From: Rhodobiaceae bacterium UBA7804
GTDB taxonomy: Bacteria > Pseudomonadota > Alphaproteobacteria > Parvibaculales > Parvibaculaceae
Reading direction: 5' to 3'
DNA length: 64,000 nucleotides
NCBI GenBank assembly: GCA_002480495.1
Contig: DLCG01000004.1
Location: 160,989 to 224,988, forward strand
Shown here: positions 17,507-27,230 of the stretch, in pieces
Layout of the letters: every line of letters starts with the position of its first letter
Numbering within the stretch: the first letter of the stretch is position 1
Notes under the pieces: generated by a model
What the model was told of the DNA's origin: nothing
Seen by the model: the letters and a program-made list of their open reading frames with translations, nothing else
The model's database searches: none
Translations under genes and position numbers: made by a program

Positions 17507-17980
17507 TCAGGCCGCGTCGGCCGCGACGCGCATCTTCACGATACGGTCGGGTTCGCGCACGGGCTCGCCGCGCTTGATCTTGTCCACGGCTTCCATGCCC
17601 GAGATGACCTTGCCCCAGACCGTGTATTGCCGGTCGAGGAAGGTCGCATCGCCGAAGACGATGAAGAACTGGCTGTCGGCGCTGTTCGGGTCCTGCGTGC
17701 GGGCCATGGAGCAGATGCCGCGCACATGGGGCTCGGCGGAGAACTCGGCCGGGAGCTTCTTGCCCGAGCCGCCCGCGCCGGTGCCCGTGGGATCGCCGCC
17801 CTGGGCCATGAAGCCGTCGATGACGCGGTGGAAGGCCACGCCGTCATAGAAGCCTTCGCGCGCAAGTTCCTTGATCCGCGCGACGTGCTTCGGCGCGAGG
17901 TCGGGACGCATCTCGATCACGACTTCCCCATGCGGGATTTCCATGATCAGCATGTTTTCGGGATCCTTGATATCGGTCAT
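17507..17980 (-). CDS. Cytoplasmic cyclophilin-type peptidyl-prolyl isomerase
   Basis: 157 residues with no signal peptide. Catalyses cis-trans isomerisation of Xaa-Pro bonds. The cyclophilin core is clear: FYDGVAFHRVIDGFMAQGGDPTGTG with the catalytic arginine in FHRV, then FSAEPHVRGICSMARTQDPNSADSQFFI. It lies 18 bp downstream of a second, exported cyclophilin and is very similar to it, so the pair probably arose by duplication. Same operon as coaD and gyrA. Confidence 0.94.
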   Translation of the reverse strand: MTDIKDPENMLIMEIPHGEVVIEMRPDLAPKHVARIKELAREGFYDGVAFHRVIDGFMAQGGDPTGTGAGGSGKKLPAEFSAEPHVRGICSMARTQDPNSADSQFFIVFGDATFLDRQYTVWGKVISGMEAVDKIKRGEPVREPDRIVKMRVAADAA

Positions 17981-17998
17981 GTGTCTCTCGATTCCGTG

Positions 17999-18535
17999 TT
18001 AGTTCGCGTCCGCCGCGACCTGCATCTTGACGATCTTGTCCGGGTTCGACGGGGGTTCGCCTGGCGTGATGTTGTCGACATATTCCATGCCCTCCACCAC
18101 GCGGCCGAAAAGCGTGTAGTTCTCGTCGAGGAAGCTCGCATCGTCGAAGCAGATGAAGAACTGGCTGTTCGCGCTGTCGGGGTCCGACGAACGCGCCATG
18201 CCGACCGCGCCACGCGTGAAGCTCTCCTTGTCGGTGAACTCGGCCTCGACATCGGGCTTGAAGGAGCCGCCCATGCCCGTGCCCGTGGGATCGCCGGTCT
18301 GGGCCATGAAACCCGGAATGACTCGATGGAAGACGATGCCGTCATAGAAGCCTTCGCGCGTCAGCTCCTTGATGCGCTCGGCATGCTTCGGCGCGATCTC
18401 CGGCAGGAGCTCGATGACCACGCGGCCATCCTTGAGGTCGAGATAGATGGTGTTTTCCGGGTCGAGCGCGAAGGCCTTACCCGAAAGCCCGGCAAGGGCG
18501 AAAAGGGCGACGAAAGCCGCCATCAGTCCACGCAT
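17999..18535 (-). CDS. Exported cyclophilin-type peptidyl-prolyl isomerase
   Basis: 178 residues. The first about 23 residues form a signal peptide (MRGLMAAFVALFALAGLSGKAFA), so this copy works in the periplasm, where it may help fold outer-membrane and secreted proteins. The core repeats the cytoplasmic neighbour's motifs: FYDGIVFHRVIPGFMAQTGDPTGTGMGG and GMARSSDPDSANSQFFICF. The differences from the neighbour are mainly a few short inserts. Located 34 bp after coaD. Confidence 0.94.
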   Translation of the reverse strand: MRGLMAAFVALFALAGLSGKAFALDPENTIYLDLKDGRVVIELLPEIAPKHAERIKELTREGFYDGIVFHRVIPGFMAQTGDPTGTGMGGSFKPDVEAEFTDKESFTRGAVGMARSSDPDSANSQFFICFDDASFLDENYTLFGRVVEGMEYVDNITPGEPPSNPDKIVKMQVAADAN

Positions 18536-18569
18536 GAGATACTCCTGTCAGTTGCGGCCCCCATGCCGC

Positions 18570-19073
18570 TTACTTTTTTGCCGCGACGGCGGCGAGCACC
18601 TTCGTCTTCACCGATGGCGGAACGAAGGGCGTGATGTCGCCGCCCATGGACGCGATCTGGCGGACCAGCGTCGAGGAAATGAACTGCGTCTCCGGCGAGG
18701 CGGCAAGAAAGACCGTCTCGACATGCGGGTTCATGACGCGGTTCATGCCGACCATCTGCGTCTCGTATTCGAAATCGACCGCGCCGCGCAATCCGCGAAT
18801 GATGACATTGGCACCGTGATCGTCCGCCGCATTGACGACGAGGCCGGAAAAGGAGGCGGTCGAAATCTTCGAGCCGACTTCCTTTGCGATAGGCCCCGCC
18901 TCCGCCTCGATCAGCGCGAAACGCTCCTCCAGCGAGATGAGCGGCTGCTTGGTGGCGTTGATGCCGATCGCGACCACGAGATGATCGACGAGCTTCAATG
19001 CCCGGCGGATCACATCGAGATGGCCGTTGGTCATCGGATCGAAAGTGCCGGGATAGAGACCGACGCGCGCCAT
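18570..19073 (-). CDS. coaD: Phosphopantetheine adenylyltransferase
   Basis: 167 residues. Transfers AMP from ATP to 4'-phosphopantetheine, giving dephospho-CoA, the next-to-last step of coenzyme A synthesis. The nucleotidyltransferase motif is at the start (LYPGTFDPMTNGHLDVI, with His18 in the T/HxGH-like NGHLD), and the C-terminal ISSTLVRQIASMGGD stretch is the second ATP-binding element. It starts 8 bp after the gyrA stop, so is cotranscribed with gyrA. Confidence 0.96.
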   Translation of the reverse strand: MARVGLYPGTFDPMTNGHLDVIRRALKLVDHLVVAIGINATKQPLISLEERFALIEAEAGPIAKEVGSKISTASFSGLVVNAADDHGANVIIRGLRGAVDFEYETQMVGMNRVMNPHVETVFLAASPETQFISSTLVRQIASMGGDITPFVPPSVKTKVLAAVAAKK

Positions 19074-19081
19074 GCCCTCTC

Positions 19082-21937
19082 CTATTCTTCTTCCGAGCCG
19101 TTTTCGCCCGTCTCCTCGACGCGCTCGACGGAAACGACGCGCTCGTCGGGCGCCGTGCGGAAAATGGTGACGCCCTGGGTCGCACGGCCCGCGGCGCGGA
19201 CATCGTCCACCGGGCAGCGGATCAACTGGCCGGCATCCGTCACCAGCATGATCTGATCCTGAACCTCGACCGGGAAGGAAGCGACCAGCTTGCCGTTTCT
19301 CGGCGTAACGGCCATGGCGATGATGCCCTTGCCGCCGCGTCCGGACGTCCGGTAGTCGTAGGACGAGGAGCGCTTGCCGAAACCCCGTTCGCTGACGGTG
19401 AGGACGAATTGCTCCTTCGCGCCAAGCTCCGTATAGCGCTCGGTCGAAAGCGTGAGCTCGTCTCCCGCCTCCTCCTCGCCATCCTCCGGTTCGGCGACTT
19501 CCACATCCGGCTCGTCGGCCTCGCCCGACGCGGCCCGGCGCATGGCGGCAGCCTGCTTCAGATAGGCGCGCGCTTCCGCCGGAGTGACGTCGACATGGCG
19601 CATGATGCTCATGCCGATCAGCGTATCGCCGTCGCCGAGACGAATGCCGCGAACGCCGGTGGAACTGCGGCCGGAGAAGACGCGCACTTCCGTGACCGGG
19701 AAACGGATGCAGCGGCCGTCCGCCGTGGTCAGCAGCACATCGTCGTCTTCAGTGCAGATCTGAACGCCGATGATCGAGTCGCCCGCGTCGTCGCCCTCGA
19801 ACTTCATCGCGATCTTGCCGTTGCGGTTGATCTGTACGAAGTCGGAGAGCTTGTTGCGGCGGACATTGCCGCTCTTGGTCGCGAACATCACATGGAGGCT
19901 GTCCCAGCTCTCCTCGTCTTCCGGCAGCGGCATGACGGTGGTGATGTATTCGCCCTGCTGAAGCGGCAGGATGTTGATCATCGCCTTGCCGCGCGCCTGG
20001 GGCGTCGATTGCGGCAGACGCCAGACCTTCAGCTTGTAGACCATGCCGATCGAGGAGAAGAAGAGCATGGGCGTATGCGTATTCGCCACGAAAAGACGGG
20101 TGACGAAATCCTCGTCCTTGGTCGACATGCCGGAGCGGCCCTTCCCGCCACGGCGCTGCGCACGGTAGGTCGAGAGCGGCACGCGCTTGATGTAGCCCTG
20201 ATGGCTCACCGTGACGACCATGTCCTCGCGCTGGATGAGGTCCTCGTCCTCGAACTCGCCTTCCGCTTCCGTGATCTCGGTGCGGCGCGGCGTGGCGAAC
20301 TCGTTCTTAACGGCGGTGAGTTCATCGCGCATGATCTGCAGCACGCGGTCGCGCGAACGGAGAATGTCGAGATAGTCCTCGATCTTCTCGCCGAGACCCT
20401 TCAACTCGTCGCCGATCTCGTCGCGGCCAAGCGCGGTAAGACGCTGCAGGCGCAGGTCGAGGATCGCCCTCGCCTGCTCTTCCGACATGCGGATAGTGCC
20501 GTCATCCGCGAGGCGGTGGCGCGGGTCGTCGATCAGCGCGATGAGCGGCGCGATATCGGCGGCGGGCCAGTCACGCGACATCAAGGCCTCGCGCGCGGCG
20601 GACGGATCGGGCGCGGTACGGATGAGCTTGATCACTTCGTCGATATTCGCGACGGCAATGGCAAGACCGACCAGCACGTGCGCACGGTCGCGCGCCTTGG
20701 CGAGTTCGAACTTGGTGCGCCGGGAAATCACTTCCTCGCGGAAGCGGACGAAGATTTCCAGCAGCTGCTTGAGGTTCATCAGCTCCGGCCGCCCGTGATC
20801 GAGCGCGAGCATGTTGCAGCCGAAGCTCGTCTGCAGCGGCGAGTAGCGATAGAGCTGGTTCAGAACGACATCGGGAACGGCGTCGCGGCGGAGTTCGACC
20901 ACGACGCGCATGCCGTTGCGGTCGGACTCGTCGCGCAGATCGCCGATGCCCTCGATGCGCTTCTCGCGCACGAGCTCGGCGATCTTCTCGACCATCGACG
21001 CCTTGTTCACCTGATAGGGAATTTCGGTGATGATGAGGGCCTGGCGGTCCTTGCGCACTTCCTCGATATCGACACGGCCACGCACCACGACGGAGCCGCG
21101 CCCCGTGTGATAGGCCGAACGCGCGCCTTGACGGCCGAGCATGATGCCGCCTGTCGGGAAATCCGGCGCGGGCACATATTCGATCAGTTCGTCGATGGTG
21201 ATGGACGGATTGTCGATCAGCGCGATGCAGGCATCCACCACTTCGCCGAGATTGTGCGGCGGGATATTGGTTGCCATACCGACGGCAATGCCGTTCGCGC
21301 CATTGACCAGGAGGTTCGGCAATTCGGCCGGAAGGACGACCGGCTCCCTTTCGGTGCCGTCGTAATTGTCCTTGAAGTCGATCGTATTCTTGTCGATGTC
21401 CTTCAGCAGCGAATGCGCGGACTTCGCCATACGAACTTCGGTATAACGCATCGCGGCGGGCGGATCGCCGTCGACCGAGCCGAAATTGCCCTGACCGTCG
21501 AGCAGCGGCAGGCGCATGGAGAAATCCTGCGCCATGCGCACCAGCGCGTCATAAATCGACTGGTCGCCATGCGGGTGATACTTACCGATGACATCGCCGA
21601 CCACGCGGGCCGACTTGCGATAGGGCTTGTTCCAGTCGTAGCCATTCTCGTTCATCGAGAACAGAATGCGGCGATGGACGGGCTTCAAGCCGTCCCGCGC
21701 ATCGGGCAGCGCGCGGCTCACGATCACGCTCATCGCGTAATCGAGATAGGAGCTGCGCATCTCCTCTTCGATGGAAATGGGCGCGACGTCGCGCTCCGGC
21801 GGCGGACCGCCAGCCGAAGAACCGCCCGTGCCGCCGGGCGGCATATCGCCCGAGCCGTTCAGGCCGTCGCCCATGCCGGTATCGTCGCCCGGGCCCGGCT
21901 CATCACCCGGAATGTCGCTGTCTTGCGTGTCCGACAA
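19082..21937 (-). CDS. gyrA: DNA gyrase subunit A
   Basis: 951 residues as drawn, longer than the E. coli enzyme. GyrA cuts and rejoins DNA to introduce negative supercoils; catalytic Tyr165 is in [10 protein letters not shown]. The quinolone region reads [17 protein letters not shown], so the position of E. coli Ser83 is Gln126, and Asp87 is Asp130. Extra parts are a Gly/Pro/Asp-rich N-terminus (about 43 residues) and an acidic insert in the C-terminal beta-pinwheel ([19 protein letters not shown]). The start is uncertain: TTG at 21937 has a weak ribosome site and the next in-frame ATG is codon 22. The 248-bp gap upstream holds no gene and presumably the promoter. Confidence 0.95.
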   Translation of the reverse strand: MSDTQDSDIPGDEPGPGDDTGMGDGLNGSGDMPPGGTGGSSAGGPPPERDVAPISIEEEMRSSYLDYAMSVIVSRALPDARDGLKPVHRRILFSMNENGYDWNKPYRKSARVVGDVIGKYHPHGDQSIYDALVRMAQDFSMRLPLLDGQGNFGSVDGDPPAAMRYTEVRMAKSAHSLLKDIDKNTIDFKDNYDGTEREPVVLPAELPNLLVNGANGIAVGMATNIPPHNLGEVVDACIALIDNPSITIDELIEYVPAPDFPTGGIMLGRQGARSAYHTGRGSVVVRGRVDIEEVRKDRQALIITEIPYQVNKASMVEKIAELVREKRIEGIGDLRDESDRNGMRVVVELRRDAVPDVVLNQLYRYSPLQTSFGCNMLALDHGRPELMNLKQLLEIFVRFREEVISRRTKFELAKARDRAHVLVGLAIAVANIDEVIKLIRTAPDPSAAREALMSRDWPAADIAPLIALIDDPRHRLADDGTIRMSEEQARAILDLRLQRLTALGRDEIGDELKGLGEKIEDYLDILRSRDRVLQIMRDELTAVKNEFATPRRTEITEAEGEFEDEDLIQREDMVVTVSHQGYIKRVPLSTYRAQRRGGKGRSGMSTKDEDFVTRLFVANTHTPMLFFSSIGMVYKLKVWRLPQSTPQARGKAMINILPLQQGEYITTVMPLPEDEESWDSLHVMFATKSGNVRRNKLSDFVQINRNGKIAMKFEGDDAGDSIIGVQICTEDDDVLLTTADGRCIRFPVTEVRVFSGRSSTGVRGIRLGDGDTLIGMSIMRHVDVTPAEARAYLKQAAAMRRAASGEADEPDVEVAEPEDGEEEAGDELTLSTERYTELGAKEQFVLTVSERGFGKRSSSYDYRTSGRGGKGIIAMAVTPRNGKLVASFPVEVQDQIMLVTDAGQLIRCPVDDVRAAGRATQGVTIFRTAPDERVVSVERVEETGENGSEEE

Positions 21938-22185
21938 GTCTTTTTCTGGCTGTTGCGGAACGCTGCCGCCACGGCTTCGGGAGCCCGGCGCGCATCGCCC
22001 TGAAGGAACGAAAAAGAGGTCATCCGGCAGGCGCCGAATCCCTCTCGTTTACTGCCCGCAAGATTACCATTCCCGCCCCGTCACGGCAACTTCAAACGCG
22101 CTTTGCCTGTGCCTGTAACACGCTGAAATATAAGCGAAAATTCGGGCTGAAAGATTGCTTTCGGAACGCCCTGGCGGCGCCCCCT

Positions 22186-23055
22186 TCATTCCAGGCGAAA
22201 GAGGATCGCGGTGGCGTCGTCATGACGCTTGAAACGTGGCCAGGAAAGGCAGTCCGGATCATCCACCGCCTCGATGTGACGGATCTCCGCGATGATCGAT
22301 CTGAGCCCGCCCATGACCGCGCGGCGCACCAGCGTCGCCGGGTCGAGACGGTGATAGTCAAAGACGATGGAGCCGAACCCATCGCTGAAGAGAAGACCGG
22401 TAACGGCGCGCGGGAGCGGGATTTCCCAGTGGCGCATATGGGCCGCGGCTTCCGGATCGATGCCGAGAATCCAGTAGCCCTCGGGCGTGTTCTGCCTGCG
22501 GCGATTGTCGCGCAGATAGTCCATGACGGCTGCGTTCTCGAAGGGCCGCTCGCCGGGCGCGAGCGCCTCGATCAACTCGGCCGTGCGGCTCATGGCGCGC
22601 GCCTCGCGCGAAGTGTGCTTCACGCCATAGACATGCGCCTCCTCGCTCTCGTCCTCGAGCAGGATGAGGCCGCAATCGGCGAAGTTGCCGCAGACGAGTT
22701 TTGCTTCGTCCGCATGCCCCTTCCCAACATGAATGAGCGCCATCGCCGCGCTCGGCCATTCGTGGCGGCCATTCGGCTCGCGCAGCTTCTGCTGAGCGAA
22801 ACGGAGGGAGAGCGTTTCCATGGTGAAGCGGACGAGGCCCTGAAGGTCGGAGCCATAGCGCGCGGCATTGGCCTCGAAGAGCGTACTCGCCTCGTTGGCG
22901 AGCCAGTGCGCGCCCGTCTCGTTGCCGATGAGCGGCCCGTCCGCGACATCCGTCGCACCGTCGATCACCCAGGCATTGGCACTGGTGTGTCCAAAGGCGT
23001 CTTCATTGGCCTTTTCGGAGCCGGGATCTGTCAGCGTTTCAAGGATGCGGAGCAT
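22186..23055 (-). CDS. PP2C-like serine/threonine phosphatase
   Basis: About 289 residues from the ATG at 23055 (an upstream GTG at 23076 is an alternative). The metal-binding aspartates of the PPM family appear in WVIDGATDVAD near the start and in KRHDDATAILF at the end. Middle motifs such as GLLFSDGFGSIV fit a PP2C fold. It is cytoplasmic and lacks any fused sensor domain. The substrate is unknown. Stands 51 bp downstream of ssb on the same strand; no kinase gene is nearby. Confidence 0.78.
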   Translation of the reverse strand: MLRILETLTDPGSEKANEDAFGHTSANAWVIDGATDVADGPLIGNETGAHWLANEASTLFEANAARYGSDLQGLVRFTMETLSLRFAQQKLREPNGRHEWPSAAMALIHVGKGHADEAKLVCGNFADCGLILLEDESEEAHVYGVKHTSREARAMSRTAELIEALAPGERPFENAAVMDYLRDNRRRQNTPEGYWILGIDPEAAAHMRHWEIPLPRAVTGLLFSDGFGSIVFDYHRLDPATLVRRAVMGGLRSIIAEIRHIEAVDDPDCLSWPRFKRHDDATAILFRLE

Positions 23056-23106
23056 GGATGCGAGGCTACACCACACACCCGAACCGAAAAATGACCTCAG
23101 GCCGGA

Positions 23107-23580
23107 TCAGAACGGGATTTCGTCGTCGAGGTCCTGGGAGAAGCTGCCGCGGGACGAGCCGCCGCCACCGCCGCCGCCGAAATCGTCCGAGCCGCCATAA
23201 TCACCGCCGCCCGAGGAACCGCCGCCCGAGCGGCCATCCAGCATGGTGAGGGTCGAGTTGAAGCCCTGCAGCACGACTTCCGTCGAATAGCGCTCCTGGC
23301 CGGACTGATCGGTCCACTTGCGCGTCTGGAGCGCGCCTTCGATATAGACCTTGGCGCCCTTCTTCAGATACTGCTCGATGACCTTGCAGAGGCCTTCGTT
23401 GAAGACAACAACGCGGTGCCACTCGGTCTTTTCGCGGCGCTCGCCCGTGTTCTTGTCGCGCCAGCTCTCCGAGGTCGCGATGCGCAGATTGGCAATGGGG
23501 CGACCGTCCTGCGTGCGGCGAATTTCCGGGTCGGCGCCCAGATTGCCGATCAGGATGACCTTGTTGACGCTGCCTGCCAT
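23107..23580 (-). CDS. ssb: Single-stranded DNA-binding protein
   Basis: 157 residues. Binds and protects ssDNA in replication and repair. The OB fold occupies residues 1-110 ([21 protein letters not shown] to [15 protein letters not shown]). It is followed by a Gly/Ser-rich linker and the acidic tip DDEIPF at the C-terminus, the hook that recruits repair and replication partners. Ribosome site is not striking. The neighbour on the far side is the small DUF1640-like gene, and uvrA lies beyond it in the opposite direction; ssb next to uvrA is a common bacterial arrangement. Confidence 0.97.
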   Translation of the reverse strand: MAGSVNKVILIGNLGADPEIRRTQDGRPIANLRIATSESWRDKNTGERREKTEWHRVVVFNEGLCKVIEQYLKKGAKVYIEGALQTRKWTDQSGQERYSTEVVLQGFNSTLTMLDGRSGGGSSGGGDYGGSDDFGGGGGGGSSRGSFSQDLDDEIPF

Positions 23581-23673
23581 GATTTTCTCGCCTCGCGCTG
23601 GAATTTGTCTCTGCGCCGGACCCTAGCCGCCGCAGCAGCCCCAAGCCAGCACCTCAGTCAAAAAAGCTGTGGA

Positions 23674-23901
23674 TCAAACAATGAATGAGATAGCGCCAAA
23701 CAACAGGCCTAAGCCCACAACCATCATCGCTCCAAACTGCAAAGTCTGGTGCGCAAGCGCTATGCGCAAGTCTTCCCTGGTGACGAGGTCGGAAATGATC
23801 ATGTCTCGTGCAAGCCTGGCATGTTCATCGGCGAGCTGCTTCGAAGAGCCAGCCGACTGAAGCCTCTCGGAATAGCCCAACGTATCAAAACTCAGTCCCA
23901 T
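23674..23901 (-). CDS. Small DUF1640/CCDC90-like membrane protein
   Basis: 75 residues, with ATG at 23901. It reads MGLSFDTLGYSERLQSAG, then an alpha-helical charged stretch (KQLADEHARLARDMIISDLVTREDLRIAL), then a C-terminal membrane span (FGAMMVVGLGLLFGAISFI). This is the short bacterial form of DUF1640, related to mitochondrial CCDC90/MCUR1: an N-terminal DTL.Y motif, a coiled coil and one membrane helix. Function is unknown in bacteria. It is easy to miss because a long antisense frame of uvrA runs into it in the same frame. A perfect SOS box ends 28 bp upstream of its start, so DNA damage may control it. Confidence 0.7.
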   Translation of the reverse strand: MGLSFDTLGYSERLQSAGSSKQLADEHARLARDMIISDLVTREDLRIALAHQTLQFGAMMVVGLGLLFGAISFIV

Positions 23902-23929
23902 CTGTCCCCGCCTCTCGAAATACCCATTT

Positions 23930-23944
23930 GTTCTTATTATGTTC
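23930..23944. promoter_or_regulatory. LexA (SOS) box, GTTC-N7-GTTC
   Basis: GTTC at 23930-23933, seven bases, GTTC at 23941-23944. This is exactly the direct-repeat LexA site used in alphaproteobacteria. Read on the minus strand it is GAAC-N7-GAAC and contains CATAAT, a -10-like hexamer placed for transcription of the small gene at 23674-23901. It is also 185 bp upstream of uvrA, a classic SOS gene, so it could serve either or both. Confidence 0.75.
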
Positions 23945-24129
23945 TCACAACACAAAAACTGCGGCAAGATATTTCCATAGCGTATGATTCTTTCATCTAG
24001 CCGCTTCCTGACCCTTGAAGCCGCATCCGCCGCCCTACATACATGAAGCCTGAGACCAAGCCTCAATCTCCTGTACCCGATGACGCGCGCCGCCGACACG
24101 GCCGACCGCGCCCGTAAGAGTTCCGGCCT

Positions 24130-27100
24130 ATGAGCACCTCCACGAAGAAGCAAGCTGCCGACACACAGAACCGCTTCATCCGCGTCACCGGCGCGCGCGA
24201 GCACAATCTGCGCAACGTGAGCGTGGAACTGCCGCGCGACGAGCTGATCGTGATTACCGGGCTGTCGGGCTCCGGCAAGTCGTCGCTTGCCTTCGACACG
24301 ATCTATGCCGAGGGGCAGCGGCGCTATGTGGAGAGCCTGTCGGCCTATGCGCGGCAGTTCCTCGAAATGATGCAGAAGCCGGATGTCGATCAGATCGACG
24401 GCCTCTCGCCAGCGATCTCGATCGAACAGAAGACGACCTCCCGCAACCCGCGCTCGACGGTCGGCACCGTCACCGAAATCTACGACTACATGCGCCTCCT
24501 CTGGGCGCGCATCGGCGTGCCCTACTCGCCCGCGACGGGACTTCCCATCGAGAGCCAGACCGTGACGCAAATGGTCGACCGCGTGATGGCATTGCCGGAA
24601 GGCACGCGGCTCTATCTGATGGCGCCGATCATTCGCGGCCGCAAGGGCGAGTACCGCAAGGAATTCGCGGAACTGCAGAAGAAGGGCTTCCAGCGCGTGA
24701 AGGTGGACGGCACCTTCCACGAGATCGCCGACGTGCCCGCGCTCAACAAGAAGCTGAAACACGATATCGACGTTGTGGTCGACCGTATCGTCGTGCGCGA
24801 CGATCTGGGCAACCGGCTGGCGGACAGTTTCGAGATCGCGCTCGACCTCGCCGATGGCATCGCCGTGATCGAGATGGCCGATGCGAAGGATGGCAAGGAC
24901 GCGGAGCGCATCATCTTTTCCTCGCGCTTCGCCTGCCCCGTTTCGGGCTTCACCATCGACGAGATAGAGCCCAGGCTCTTCTCGTTCAACAATCCGTTCG
25001 GCGCATGCCCCGCCTGCGACGGCCTCGGCACGCAGTTCTACATGGACCCGGACCTCGTCGTGCCGGACCCCGGCCTGTCGCTGAAGAAGGGCGCGATTGC
25101 GCCCTGGTCGCGCTCGACCTCGCCCTACTACACGCAGACGCTTCAGGCGCTGGCGAAACAATACAAGTTCTCGATGACCGCGCCCTGGTCGCAACTGCCG
25201 GAGGAAGCGCAGAACGTCATCCTTTACGGCTCCGGCGAAGAGGTCGTGACCTTCGCCTATGACGACGGCATGCGCTCCTACAAGACGAAGAAGCCGTTCG
25301 AAGGCGTGATCCCGAACCTCGAACGGCGCTGGCGCGAAACGGACAGCGCCTGGGCACGCGAGGAGATCGAGCGCTATCAGGGCATCACCGATTGTGAGGA
25401 TTGCGGCGGCTACCGCCTGAAGCCCGAAGCGCTCGCCGTGAAGATCGCCGGACTCCATGTCGGCCAGGTTTCGCAGATGTCGATCCGCGAGGCGGATGCC
25501 TGGTTCCGCGATCTCAACCAGCACCTCACCGCCAAGCAGAACGAGATTGCCGGGCGCGTCCTGAAGGAAATCCGCGAGCGGTTGCACTTCCTCAACAATG
25601 TCGGCCTGGACTACCTGACGCTGTCTCGCAACTCCGGCACGCTGTCGGGCGGCGAAAGCCAGCGCATCCGGCTTGCCTCGCAGATCGGTTCGGGTCTCAC
25701 CGGCGTTCTCTATGTGCTGGACGAACCCTCCATCGGTCTTCACCAGCGCGACAATGACCGCCTGCTCGAAACGCTGAAGCGGCTGCGCGATCTCGGCAAT
25801 ACGGTGATCGTGGTCGAGCATGACGAGGATGCGATCCGCACGGCTGACCATGTCGTTGACATGGGACCCGGCGCCGGCGTTCACGGCGGCCGCGTGGTGG
25901 CCGAAGGCAAGCCCGAAGACATCATGGGCAACCCCGAAAGCCTTACGGGGCAATATCTCACCGGCTTCCTGCAGGTGCCTGTGCCCGACGAACGGCGCCA
26001 GGGCAACGGCAAGTGGATCAAGATCACCGGCGCGAAGGAGAACAACCTGAAGGATGTGACGGCGGAAATTCCGCTCGGCACCTTCACCTGCGTGACGGGC
26101 GTGTCGGGCGGCGGCAAGTCCACCCTGCTGATCGAGACAATCTACAAGGCGGTGGCGCGCCGCCTCAACAACTCGCGCGAGCATCCCGGCGCCTTCGACG
26201 AGATCTTCGGCCTCGAACATCTCGACAAGATCATCGACATCGACCAGTCGCCGATCGGGCGCACGCCGCGCTCGAACCCGGCGACCTATACCGGCGCCTT
26301 CACTTTCATTCGCGACTGGTTCGCCGAACTGCCGGAGGCCCGCGCGCGCGGCTACAAGCCCGGCCGTTTCTCCTTCAACGTGAAGGGCGGGCGCTGCGAA
26401 GTCTGCCAGGGCGACGGCGTCATCAAGATCGAGATGCACTTCCTGCCCGACGTCTATGTGGAATGCGACGCCTGTCACGGGCATCGCTACAACCGCGAGA
26501 CGCTGGAAGTGAAGTTCAAGGACAAATCGATCGCCGATGTGCTGGAGATGACGGTCGACGAGGCCGCATCTTTCTTCAAGGCCGTGCCCGCCGTGCGCGA
26601 CAAGATGGAAGTGCTGCAGCGCGTCGGCCTCGGCTACATCAAGGTCGGTCAGCAGGCGACGACGCTTTCGGGCGGCGAGGCGCAGCGCGTGAAACTCGCC
26701 AAGGAATTGTCGAAGCGGGCGACCGGACGCACGATCTACATTCTGGACGAGCCGACGACCGGCCTGCACTTCCACGACGTCGCGAAACTGCTCGAGGTGC
26801 TGCACGAACTCGTGGACAGCGGCAACACGGTGGTGGTGATCGAGCACAATCTCGAAGTCATCAAGACGGCCGACTGGATCATCGATCTCGGTCCGGAAGG
26901 CGGCGATGGCGGCGGCGAGATCGTCGCCTCGGGTACGCCTGAGGAGGTGGCGGCCGAACCGCGCTCCTATACCGGCCAGTACCTGAAGACACTGTTCAAG
27001 CGCCGGCCCGGCCAGAGCGGCGGCGGGACGAAGCCAAAAAAGGCCAGCGCGGCGGCAAAAAGCAACACGAAGGCGACCAGGGCCGCACCGAAGAAGAGGA

Positions 27101-27144
27101 CCGGCAGTCCGAAAGCGAACACCAGGGCCAAAAAGAAGGCCTGA
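24130..27144 (+). CDS. uvrA: Excinuclease ABC subunit A
   Basis: 1004 residues. UvrA finds bulky DNA lesions and loads UvrB in nucleotide excision repair. Two ABC ATPase modules: Walker [10 protein letters not shown] (44-52) and GVSGGGKST in the second half, each with a signature such as [12 protein letters not shown] and [12 protein letters not shown]. The zinc finger of the second module ([11 protein letters not shown]...CDACHG) is intact. In the first module's zinc site the second cysteine of the CPxC pair is Ser272 (CPVSGF). The last 45 residues are a Lys/Ala-rich tail not present in E. coli. Divergent from the DUF1640-like gene, with an SOS box between. Confidence 0.97.
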   Translation: MSTSTKKQAADTQNRFIRVTGAREHNLRNVSVELPRDELIVITGLSGSGKSSLAFDTIYAEGQRRYVESLSAYARQFLEMMQKPDVDQIDGLSPAISIEQKTTSRNPRSTVGTVTEIYDYMRLLWARIGVPYSPATGLPIESQTVTQMVDRVMALPEGTRLYLMAPIIRGRKGEYRKEFAELQKKGFQRVKVDGTFHEIADVPALNKKLKHDIDVVVDRIVVRDDLGNRLADSFEIALDLADGIAVIEMADAKDGKDAERIIFSSRFACPVSGFTIDEIEPRLFSFNNPFGACPACDGLGTQFYMDPDLVVPDPGLSLKKGAIAPWSRSTSPYYTQTLQALAKQYKFSMTAPWSQLPEEAQNVILYGSGEEVVTFAYDDGMRSYKTKKPFEGVIPNLERRWRETDSAWAREEIERYQGITDCEDCGGYRLKPEALAVKIAGLHVGQVSQMSIREADAWFRDLNQHLTAKQNEIAGRVLKEIRERLHFLNNVGLDYLTLSRNSGTLSGGESQRIRLASQIGSGLTGVLYVLDEPSIGLHQRDNDRLLETLKRLRDLGNTVIVVEHDEDAIRTADHVVDMGPGAGVHGGRVVAEGKPEDIMGNPESLTGQYLTGFLQVPVPDERRQGNGKWIKITGAKENNLKDVTAEIPLGTFTCVTGVSGGGKSTLLIETIYKAVARRLNNSREHPGAFDEIFGLEHLDKIIDIDQSPIGRTPRSNPATYTGAFTFIRDWFAELPEARARGYKPGRFSFNVKGGRCEVCQGDGVIKIEMHFLPDVYVECDACHGHRYNRETLEVKFKDKSIADVLEMTVDEAASFFKAVPAVRDKMEVLQRVGLGYIKVGQQATTLSGGEAQRVKLAKELSKRATGRTIYILDEPTTGLHFHDVAKLLEVLHELVDSGNTVVVIEHNLEVIKTADWIIDLGPEGGDGGGEIVASGTPEEVAAEPRSYTGQYLKTLFKRRPGQSGGGTKPKKASAAAKSNTKATRAAPKKRTGSPKANTRAKKKA

Positions 27145-27230
27145 GGTCCACGCAGGCGTTTCCGCCCCGGCCCAAACTATCTATAAAAGCCCCGTGATTT
27201 CAGGCTGGTGAATGCAGGAGCGGGGCCGAT

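Noticed and set aside
18998..22003. 1001-codon plus-strand open frame opposite gyrA
   Set aside because: A shadow caused by GC-rich third positions; composition is His/Arg/Asp-rich and no family is recognisable, whereas gyrA is certain.
23902..26847. Long minus-strand open frame (over 900 codons) antisense to uvrA
   Set aside because: It mirrors uvrA in the complementary codon frame, lacks a ribosome site and has no recognisable domain; only its 3' end (23674-23901) is a real gene.
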